Below the pieces are notes generated by a model. It saw only the letters and a program-made list of their open reading frames with translations, was not told the DNA's origin and searched no databases. From Comamonadaceae bacterium (GTDB lineage Bacteria; Pseudomonadota; Gammaproteobacteria; Burkholderiales; Burkholderiaceae_C): DNA of 5,552 nt. Location of the stretch: contig CANBRV010000159.1 in NCBI GenBank assembly GCA_947372005.1, positions 1 to 5,552 on the forward strand, read 5' to 3'. Shown here in pieces: positions 1 through 5,014 of this stretch. The position numbers and the translations under genes were made by a program. Each line of letters opens with the position of its first letter. The stretch's first letter is position 1.

Positions 1-200
1 TAACCACGTGCTTTAGGCGCTTGCATCATGGCATTTTCTGCTTGCTGCACGCACTTGAGCAGGGGTAGCTTGCCGTTGTCGTCAAAATACACGCCTACGC
101 CGAGATTGACTTTTTTAGGGTTGGTGTCAGCGGCAAATTGTTCGTTTAAGCCCAAAATCGGGTCACGCGGGGCTAGTTCTACGGCAGAGAAGAGAGACAT
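1..200 (-). CDS. Aspartate/aromatic amino acid aminotransferase, N-terminal part (cut by window edge)
   Basis: Only the first 66 codons lie in the window. The translation starts MSLFSAVELAPRDPILGLNE and continues with a KKVNLGVGVYFDDNGKLPLL stretch, followed by a segment ending KARGY. This is the N-terminal pattern of class I fold-type I, PLP-dependent aminotransferases of the AspC/TyrB group: a DPILGL helix, then the (K)xNLG(V/I)GVY strand that lines the active-site entrance. The family transfers the amino group of aspartate or aromatic amino acids to 2-oxoglutarate in the cytoplasm. AspC and TyrB cannot be separated from this fragment, so no symbol is given. The ATG at 200-198 is preceded by AGGA seven bases upstream (211-208 on the minus strand), which supports the start. 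The SBP-like gene lies upstream on the same strand with 71 bases between, so co-transcription is possible. The PLP lysine lies outside the window. Confidence 0.9.
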   Translation of the reverse strand, partial: MSLFSAVELAPRDPILGLNEQFAADTNPKKVNLGVGVYFDDNGKLPLLKCVQQAENAMMQAPKARG

Positions 201-201
201 T

Positions 202-231
202 ATCAAATCCTAGAGTACAAAAGGATTTGAT
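202..231 (-). promoter_or_regulatory. Inverted repeat that can sequester the aminotransferase ribosome binding site
   Basis: ATCAAATCC (202-210) and GGATTTGAT (223-231) are perfect 9-bp inverted repeats separated by 12 bases. In the minus-strand transcript the second arm contains the GGA of the AGGA Shine-Dalgarno site and ends one base before the ATG. If formed, the hairpin would hide the ribosome binding site. It could instead be a DNA operator. The stem is AU-rich (three G-C pairs), so it would be weak or temperature-sensitive. A regulatory role is inference; the repeat itself is directly visible. There is no U-run after it, so it is not a terminator. Confidence 0.55.
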
Positions 232-252
232 TTTAAAGGATTGAGTTTTAAA
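220..252. repeat. Imperfect tandem repeat, 15-bp period, in the aminotransferase leader
   Basis: AAAGGATTTGATTTTAAA (220-237) is followed, sharing its last AAA, by AAAGGATTGAGTTTTAAA (235-252). Fifteen of 18 positions match. The first copy contains one arm of the inverted repeat at 202-231. It could be a duplicated protein-binding site or simple slippage in AT-rich spacer DNA; the sequence does not decide. Confidence 0.5.
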
Positions 253-271
253 CCAAAGGCATGGGCGGGAG

Positions 272-1024
272 TCACGCCAATGGCGCAACGGCGGCGCCTT
301 GAATGTTGTGGCGTTTGAGCGAAGCCGCCACAAAGCCAGAGCGCTTCATTTCCTCTACAAAATTGCGTATGTATTCCGTGGCTGCTGCACCGCGGTTATT
401 TGGGATGCCCATCGCCTGTGCGATGACCATGAAGTTGGTGTCGAGCAAGCGTAGTTTTTCCTTGCCTTCAAGACGCTTGATGTCTGACTCTAGTTGTTGT
501 TTTACGCCTGCAGCTACGTCAGTCGTATTTTGCAAAAACGTATCAACTACTGCCTGCGATGTCACAGAATGCATTAATGTTGCGTTTTTGAGACTTCTAC
601 TCAAAAATAAATCATAAGCACTACCTTTTGCTGCTGTTACGCGAATGCCAGGCTTATCTACCTCTGCATTGACTTGCAACGGCGATCCTTGACGCACTAA
701 ATAGTAGCCTTCTATATGTATATAAGCGGCTGTAAAGCTAATGCCCTCTCCGCGGAGCGGGTCTATGGCAAAAAATCCGATGTCCGCATCACCGCTTGTC
801 ACAGCGGCCACAGACTTTGCTGCCGCATCAAAGACTTTGAGCTCTAACTCTACGCCAAGACGTTTGGCTAGTTCACGACTTAAGTCTACAGAAACCCCAA
901 ACACCTCGCCTGTAGAAGCATTCTTATTAGCTAAGATGGGATTTCCTAAATTGATAGAAGCGCGCAGTTTGCCGTTTGGGCACAAAAGGGGGGAGCAGCT
1001 AGCGGAGTCAAATTTTGTAGTCAT
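272..1024 (-). CDS. Periplasmic-binding-protein-like (SBP_bac_3 fold) protein without signal peptide
   Basis: The 250-residue product resembles family 3 solute-binding proteins of polar amino acid ABC transporters. Visible family features in order are GKLRASINLGNP (18-29), the FGVSVDLSRELAKRLG first-lobe motif (42-57), GDADIGFFAID (78-88), an Arg91 followed by ISFTAAY (95-101), and GSAYD (134-138), where ligand-contacting residues usually sit. The second lobe runs to about 235. Length is near that of a mature binding protein, but the N-terminus (MTTKFDSASCSPLLCPNGK) has no basic n-region plus hydrophobic core and no lipobox. It is therefore predicted to stay in the cytoplasm unless the start is misplaced; no better upstream start was found. 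No Shine-Dalgarno site precedes the ATG (the minus strand reads TTTTTTATTTCC before it). No permease or ATPase partner gene is in the window. It is divergent from the peptide export genes. Ligand and role are unknown. Confidence 0.85.
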   Translation of the reverse strand: MTTKFDSASCSPLLCPNGKLRASINLGNPILANKNASTGEVFGVSVDLSRELAKRLGVELELKVFDAAAKSVAAVTSGDADIGFFAIDPLRGEGISFTAAYIHIEGYYLVRQGSPLQVNAEVDKPGIRVTAAKGSAYDLFLSRSLKNATLMHSVTSQAVVDTFLQNTTDVAAGVKQQLESDIKRLEGKEKLRLLDTNFMVIAQAMGIPNNRGAAATEYIRNFVEEMKRSGFVAASLKRHNIQGAAVAPLA

Positions 1025-1065
1025 GGAAATAAAAAAGTTAAAGTTAGACTGTTTTTTGATAAAAA

Positions 1066-1093
1066 TTGAAATTAGTACTAAATTTCTTATATT
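1066..1093 (+). promoter_or_regulatory. Putative sigma-70 promoter for the peptide export genes
   Basis: TTGAAA (1066-1071) and TATATT (1088-1093) each match five of six consensus positions and are separated by 16 bases. Transcription would start near 1100, giving a leader of about 70 bases before the precursor ATG. It is the best plus-strand match I found in the 145-base divergent spacer. That spacer is AT-rich throughout, so chance matches are likely. I could not assign a convincing minus-strand promoter for the SBP-like gene in the same spacer. Confidence 0.45.
1068..1086. promoter_or_regulatory. Near-palindrome inside the promoter spacer, possible operator
   Basis: GAAATTAGTACTAAATTTC reads as GAAATT-AGTACT-(A)-AATTTC: a 19-base near-palindrome with one extra A, whose core TTAGTACTAA (1072-1081) is a perfect 10-bp palindrome. 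It overlaps the -35 box and most of the -35/-10 spacer of the putative promoter. It also lies between two divergent genes, where a bound repressor could affect both. The cognate regulator is unknown and no regulator gene is in the window. Confidence 0.4.
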
Positions 1094-1169
1094 TTGGTAT
1101 TAGAATCCGCCCGTTGGTAAAAATTATTTGGTTTTAATTGGTTTTCTTTATTCTTCAAAAGGATGACAC

Positions 1170-1475
1170 ATGCGTATTTTAATGACACAGGAAATGTTAA
1201 TGGTGCAAGCTGGACTGGCTTCTCCGACGACGCCTACTCCATCACCAACTTCTGGTGGTGGTAGCGGAACTCCAGCCCCAGCACCTTCGCCAGTGCCGAC
1301 CCCAACACCAACTCCAACGCCAACAACAGGCGGCGGATGCAATAATGGTTTTGGCAATGGTGATCAAGATGCGCCTGGTCGTAGCGGTGATCGCAATCAT
1401 GCCGAAAATTCAGATCGCGAAGATCGCGAAGATCGCGAAGATTGCGGCGGTCACGGTCACGGTCGTTGCGACTAA
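1170..1475 (+). CDS. Colicin V-type leader peptide precursor with Pro/Thr linker and Cys/His tail
   Basis: A 101-residue precursor, likely the cargo of the exporter downstream. The leader MRILMTQEMLMVQAG aligns without gaps to the colicin V leader MRTLTLNELDSVSGG. Leu4 (-12), Glu8 (-8), Met9 (-7), Val12 (-4) and the Ala14-Gly15 cleavage pair fit the double-glycine rule, so the mature peptide should be residues 16-101 (86 residues). It contains a Pro/Thr/Ser/Gly-rich linker (19-56), an Asn/Gly/Asp segment (CNNGFGNGDQDAPG, 57-70), a basic/acidic part with DRE three times (82-90), and a tail with Cys92, His95, His97 and Cys100. Cys57 is the third cysteine. The ATG at 1170 has AAAAGGA at 1157-1163, six bases upstream; Met5 at 1182 would break the leader match. 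The mature part has no hydrophobic segment, unlike colicin V. I do not recognise it. Antimicrobial, signalling, surface or metal-binding roles are all open. Confidence 0.8.
   Translation: MRILMTQEMLMVQAGLASPTTPTPSPTSGGGSGTPAPAPSPVPTPTPTPTPTTGGGCNNGFGNGDQDAPGRSGDRNHAENSDREDREDREDCGGHGHGRCD
1272..1328 (+). repeat. Pro-Ala/Pro-Thr dipeptide repeat coding segment
   Basis: Codons 35-53 of the precursor encode alternating Pro-Ala, Pro-Ser and then five Pro-Thr units, built from CCA plus AC-x codons. The third bases vary between units (ACC, ACA, ACT, ACG), so the repeat is maintained at protein level and is not a recent perfect duplication. It is likely an extended, flexible spacer between the leader region and the C-terminal part. 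Confidence 0.75.
1413..1439 (+). repeat. Three perfect tandem copies of a 9-bp unit (DRE x3)
   Basis: GATCGCGAA occurs three times in succession, encoding Asp-Arg-Glu at residues 82-90 of the precursor, followed by a fourth GA(T) giving Asp91 before Cys92. The copies are identical at nucleotide level, in contrast to the diverged Pro/Thr repeat just upstream. They therefore look recently expanded and prone to in-frame copy-number change. Confidence 0.9.
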
Positions 1476-1485
1476 TTCGCATACC

Positions 1486-1539
1486 GATGGTGTAAAGTAG
1501 CTCTTTCGGCTAACTAGTACCATCTACCACATTTGTGGT
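1486..1539 (+). other. Two successive inverted repeats in the precursor 3' untranslated region
   Basis: GATGGT (1486-1491) pairs with ACCATC (1519-1524). Inside it AGTAGC (1496-1501) pairs with GCTAACT (1509-1515) with one bulged A. Next, ACCACA (1526-1531) and TGTGGT (1534-1539) form a 6-bp inverted repeat around two Ts, which as RNA would be a 5-bp stem with an ATTT loop. Neither is followed by a T-run. Together with the terminator just after, they would give the precursor transcript a structured 3' end, which can protect an mRNA from 3' exonucleases. That function is inference. Confidence 0.5.
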
Positions 1540-1544
1540 TATCT

Positions 1545-1579
1545 AATGGGATTCTGGGTTCGCTCAGAGTCCCATTTTT
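1545..1579 (+). terminator. Rho-independent terminator between precursor and export genes
   Basis: TGGGATTCTG (1547-1556) pairs with CAGAGTCCCA (1565-1574), with one G-T wobble and an 8-base loop. AA/TT extends the stem at its base, and a run of five Ts follows at 1575-1579. This is a good intrinsic terminator 70 bases after the precursor stop and about 20 bases before the fusion protein start. I see no separate promoter after it, so exporter expression probably depends on read-through. Cargo mRNA would then exceed exporter mRNA, as is common for exported peptides. Confidence 0.8.
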
Positions 1580-1585
1580 ATTGCC

Positions 1586-1591
1586 AAAAGG
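1586..1591 (+). promoter_or_regulatory. Ribosome binding site of the membrane fusion protein gene
   Basis: AAAAGG precedes two adjacent possible starts: TTG at 1598 (6 bases between) and ATG at 1601 (9 bases between). ATG is preferred as the stronger codon, and its spacing is still workable. The difference is one residue. Confidence 0.5.
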
Positions 1592-1600
1592 TTTTAATTG

Positions 1601-2890
1601 ATGCGTTTATTTCGTAAGGAAGCTCTCGCTGCCAATCTTCCGCGATTGCACGGAGAGATTGTTGTGCGTGGAAACTGGGTCATGTGGGCCTTGACGGGTG
1701 TCGTGATGACCTGTGTGGCTGGTATTTTGACCTTGGTTTTTTTTGCTGAATATACGCGCCGCGTCACCGTGTCTGGCTATTTGATTCCTGTTGGAGGTGT
1801 TGTCCGGGTCTATAGTCCACAAGCAGGTCGCGCGGCTCAAGTTCTTGTGTCAGAGGGTGAGGTTGTCACTGCTGGACAGGCGTTAGCTGTTGTCGCAGAT
1901 GAGCGTCCAGACACAACGGGTGGCGATGCTCGTGCCAAAAGTGCGCAGCAAATCCAAGAACGAAAAAATAACCTAGGAAATGTAATTAAGCAGCAAGAGC
2001 AGCTATTTAGTCAAACGAGTCGAGGGTTGGGTCTCAGAATTGCTGCCTTGTATCAAGAAATGGCTCAACTTCTAGAAGAGCAGAAAACACAATCAAGCCG
2101 AGTTGGATACGCTAAAAGTGCACTCAAAAGAAATATTGATTTAGCAGCGCAAAACTACGTTTCAGATGCCGTGGTACAAGAAAAGCAAGAGGCGGTTGCA
2201 GACCAAGAGGCTAAATTGCAAGCTTTGCAGCGAACGCATGCTGGGTTAAGACGCGAATTGGAGACTTTGCGAGCTGAATTGGCCGAATTGCCGATGCGTA
2301 AACGTACCCAAGTGGCCGAGCTTGAGAGAGGCGTTACGCAGGCGAAGCAAGACTTAATTGAGCTGGAGTCTAGAAAAGAAATTGTGATTACAAGCCCCCA
2401 AGCGGGTGTTATTTCTGGATTGGCTGTGAAGGTTGGTCAGCTGGTTGGGATTGATAAATCGCTCATGATGTTGTTGCCAGAGAATAAAAAAGATCAAACT
2501 AAGAGTGGCGAGCTAGAAGCGCATCTTTTTGCTCAAAGCAAGGATGCTGGATTTTTGAGCTCAGGGCAGACGGTCAGGATTCGCTATGGCGCTTATCCTT
2601 ATCAAAAATTTGGGCAATACAACGCCCGAATTGTGGAAGTCTCGCGAACCCCTTTTTTGCTCAATGAGTTGCCATTCCCCCTAGCCTCTAAAGCCATTAC
2701 GCCGCAAACAGATGAACCGGTTTATCGTGTGCGAGCTGTCCTTGAAAGCCAGAATGCGAGTGCTTATGGCGTCAAGCAAGTGCTGCAAAGCGGCATGCAG
2801 TTAGAGGCCGATGTCATGCTGGATACGCGAACCGTTGCTCAGTGGATTTTGGAGCCTCTTTACTCCTTACGCGGACGATACATTCGCTAA
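1601..2890 (+). CDS. HlyD/CvaA-family membrane fusion protein (periplasmic adaptor) for peptide export
   Basis: The 429-residue product is the adaptor that bridges an inner-membrane ABC exporter to a TolC-like outer-membrane channel. Visible parts in order are a short cytoplasmic N-terminus with LFRKEAL (3-9) and LHGEIV (16-21), typical of CvaA-type proteins, then one transmembrane segment (about 26-48) ending at AEYTRRV. The first half of the lipoyl-like domain follows (57-97: SGYLIPVGGVVRVYSPQAG, then EGEVVTAGQALAVV). A long Gln/Glu/Lys-rich coiled-coil hairpin (about 115-258) comes next, then the second lipoyl half (about 262-295: ITSPQAGVISGL). The C-terminal beta-barrel carries GAYPYQKFGQY (330-340), a hallmark of this subgroup. 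Length is normal for CvaA-type adaptors. The stop is six bases before the transporter ATG, so the two are surely co-transcribed. No outer-membrane partner is encoded here. It may start one codon earlier at TTG 1598. Confidence 0.9.
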   Translation: MRLFRKEALAANLPRLHGEIVVRGNWVMWALTGVVMTCVAGILTLVFFAEYTRRVTVSGYLIPVGGVVRVYSPQAGRAAQVLVSEGEVVTAGQALAVVADERPDTTGGDARAKSAQQIQERKNNLGNVIKQQEQLFSQTSRGLGLRIAALYQEMAQLLEEQKTQSSRVGYAKSALKRNIDLAAQNYVSDAVVQEKQEAVADQEAKLQALQRTHAGLRRELETLRAELAELPMRKRTQVAELERGVTQAKQDLIELESRKEIVITSPQAGVISGLAVKVGQLVGIDKSLMMLLPENKKDQTKSGELEAHLFAQSKDAGFLSSGQTVRIRYGAYPYQKFGQYNARIVEVSRTPFLLNELPFPLASKAITPQTDEPVYRVRAVLESQNASAYGVKQVLQSGMQLEADVMLDTRTVAQWILEPLYSLRGRYIR

Positions 2891-2896
2891 AGTTTT

Positions 2897-5014
2897 ATGA
2901 AGAAATCACTTATCTTTAGTGGCGCACCTGCGCTACCCATGATTTATCAAACAGAGGCAGCAGAATGCGGCCTCGCATGCTTAGCCATGGTGGCAAGTGC
3001 TCATGGGTTGCTGCTTGATTTGCCTGCTATACGCGCCAAACTGTCGGTTTCGCTTAAGGGTATGAATATGGCGCAGCTGGTGGAGGGCGCTCAGCTCATT
3101 GATCTAGCCTCTAGGCCTGTGCGCTTAGAGCTGGAGGAGCTGAAGGATTTAAAGCTCCCGTGCATTTTGCACTGGGATATGAATCACTTTGTTGTTTTGC
3201 AAAGCGTTGGCAAGCGCAAGGTCGTGATTCATGATCCAGCTAAAGGGATTAAAACTTTGAGTTTGGATGAGTGCTCCAAGCATTTCACGGGCGTTGCACT
3301 TGAGCTATCGCCGACCCCAGACTTTAAGCCGCGCAAAGAGAAACAGCGAGTGAGCTTGAGTAACTTATTTGGTCGTTTGGTGGGCGTTCGGCGTCAAATG
3401 ATTCAAATTTTTATGATTTCTTTTGCGCTTCAAGTTTGTGCACTACTGAGCCCGCTCTATATCCAATCATTGGTGGACCACGCGCTTATCTCGGGTGATA
3501 AGCATTTGATTGCCATTCTTTCGTTAGGGTTTTTATTTCTAGCAATGTTGCAAGTCGGGATTGGCGCGCTGCGTAGTTGGGTTGTTTTAAAGTTGGGCAC
3601 AGAGATGGGTGTTCAATGGTCTGTGAATGTGTTTTCACACATGATTCGCTTGCCACAAGCCTTTTTTGAAAAACGGCATTTAGGTGATTTGGTCTCACGA
3701 TTTGGCTCTATTGGTGTGATCCAGCGCACGCTGACAATGAGTTTTATTGAAGGCGTGATTGACAGTATCTTGGCGCTTCTGTCTTTGGCGCTTATGTGGC
3801 TCTACAGTGGCATGCTCTCATCTATTGTGATTGCTTCTGTGGGTGTTTATGCTATTTTGCGGTTTGCAGCTTACGGACCTTTGCGGCAAGCAACCGAAGA
3901 AAGCATCTTGCTTGGCGCCAAGCAAAGCAGCTCGTTCATGGAGAGCTTGCGTGGGATTCAAGCGATTAAGCTCTTTGCGCGGGAATCTCAGCGACAAGTT
4001 TTATGGCATAACCACCTGATTGACACAACAAACCGAACGATTAAAACCCAGCGATTCATGATGGGCTACAACATCGCTGGCGGTGTCTTATCAGGGATTG
4101 CCAATATTGCCGTGGTTTGGCTGGGAGCGGAATTGATACTGAGCAATAGTTTCTCAGTCGGTATGTTGATTGCCTTTTTTGCTTATCAGGCGGTGTTTAC
4201 TCAGCGCATGATTGGCTTGATTGATAAAAGCATTGAGCTCAAAATGCTGAGTCTTCAATCGGAGCGTTTAGCCGACATTGTGTTAACTCCAAAAGAGGCG
4301 GTAAGTGCAAGTGGATTTGAGACAGTCTCTTCGTCTCAGTTTCCAGCTGGGAAATTGAAATTAGATGGCGTCACCTTCCGCTACTCAGACCTCGATCCCT
4401 TTGTTCTAAAAAACTTATCAATAGAAATTCCAGAAGGAAAATCTGTTGCTATTGTTGGGCCTTCGGGTTGCGGCAAAACCACGCTGGCTAAGCTCATCTT
4501 GGGGCTGCTTAGACCTACTGACGGCTATATATGGAAAGGCGGGGTGGATACATCGAAAGTTTCCTTGGCTGCTTGGCGCAGCCGAGTGAATGCTGTCATG
4601 CAGGATGATCAATTATTTGCAGGATCCATTATTGACAACATTTGCTTTTTCGATGAAGCCCCCAATTTTGACCGCGTTGTTGAAGTTGCCAAGTTAGCTT
4701 GCATACATAAAGACATTGAGCGTATGAACATGGGCTACAACACCTTGGTGGGCGACATGGGGACGGCGCTTTCGGGTGGACAAAAGCAGAGACTTTTGCT
4801 GGCGAGAGCTTTGTACCGCGAGCCAGAAATTGTGGTGTTAGATGAAGCGACGAGCCACTTAGATGTCAAGTTAGAGCAGGCAATTAATAACGCTATCAAC
4901 TCACTGACCATGACTCGGATTGTGATTGCGCATAGACCAGAAACGATTGCGTCATGCGATGTAGTCATCAACTTGGAAGATTACAACAAGGCGGATAACA
5001 TGGACGGTCTATGA
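2897..5014 (+). CDS. Peptidase-containing ABC transporter (C39 protease, CvaB/LagD type)
   Basis: The 705-residue product should cut the leader of the upstream precursor and export the mature peptide. The N-terminal C39 domain (about 10-135) has the oxyanion Gln18, catalytic Cys24 in QTEAAECGLACLAM, catalytic His97 in HWDMNHFVVLQ and Asp113 in HDPAKG. The triad is intact, unlike the inactive domain of HlyB. Six transmembrane segments follow at about 169-190, 203-225, 285-305, 307-327, 393-415 and 418-438. The ATPase domain has Walker A GPSGCGKT (521-528), Q-loop Gln569, signature LSGGQ (625-629), Walker B with Asp649-Glu650, D-loop SHLD (653-656) and His679. All key residues are present, so it should be functional as a homodimer. 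No good Shine-Dalgarno site precedes the ATG, and the previous stop is six bases away, suggesting translational coupling. Its TGA overlaps the uvrB ATG. Confidence 0.95.
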   Translation: MKKSLIFSGAPALPMIYQTEAAECGLACLAMVASAHGLLLDLPAIRAKLSVSLKGMNMAQLVEGAQLIDLASRPVRLELEELKDLKLPCILHWDMNHFVVLQSVGKRKVVIHDPAKGIKTLSLDECSKHFTGVALELSPTPDFKPRKEKQRVSLSNLFGRLVGVRRQMIQIFMISFALQVCALLSPLYIQSLVDHALISGDKHLIAILSLGFLFLAMLQVGIGALRSWVVLKLGTEMGVQWSVNVFSHMIRLPQAFFEKRHLGDLVSRFGSIGVIQRTLTMSFIEGVIDSILALLSLALMWLYSGMLSSIVIASVGVYAILRFAAYGPLRQATEESILLGAKQSSSFMESLRGIQAIKLFARESQRQVLWHNHLIDTTNRTIKTQRFMMGYNIAGGVLSGIANIAVVWLGAELILSNSFSVGMLIAFFAYQAVFTQRMIGLIDKSIELKMLSLQSERLADIVLTPKEAVSASGFETVSSSQFPAGKLKLDGVTFRYSDLDPFVLKNLSIEIPEGKSVAIVGPSGCGKTTLAKLILGLLRPTDGYIWKGGVDTSKVSLAAWRSRVNAVMQDDQLFAGSIIDNICFFDEAPNFDRVVEVAKLACIHKDIERMNMGYNTLVGDMGTALSGGQKQRLLLARALYREPEIVVLDEATSHLDVKLEQAINNAINSLTMTRIVIAHRPETIASCDVVINLEDYNKADNMDGL

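Noticed and set aside
28..213. A 61-residue plus-strand frame at the left edge
   Set aside because: It is antisense to the aminotransferase N-terminus, which has clear family motifs and a ribosome binding site.
282..298. GGCGC/GCGCC hairpin at the end of the SBP-like gene as a terminator
   Set aside because: The stem is only five pairs, lies inside the coding region and has no T-run on the minus strand.
741..1103. A 120-residue plus-strand frame antisense to the SBP-like gene
   Set aside because: The opposite strand encodes a recognisable binding-protein fold along the whole length; this frame has no family features.
1338..1379. RTX calcium-binding repeat in the GFGNGDQD segment
   Set aside because: Only one loose match is present. 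RTX proteins carry several GGxGxD nonapeptides and a C-terminal secretion signal, whereas this peptide has an N-terminal leader.
1413..1439. CRISPR-like array
   Set aside because: The repeat unit is 9 bp with no spacers and encodes in-frame Asp-Arg-Glu.
1234..1482. An open frame on the minus strand covering the precursor, rich in RDLRDLRDL
   Set aside because: It is the mirror of the DRE tandem repeat; the repeat keeps all frames open. There is no ribosome binding site, and the plus-strand frame has the leader match and a good Shine-Dalgarno site.
1255..1500. A second plus-strand frame overlapping the precursor, Gln- and Ala-rich
   Set aside because: It owes its length to the same repeats, starts inside the precursor and has no start signals.
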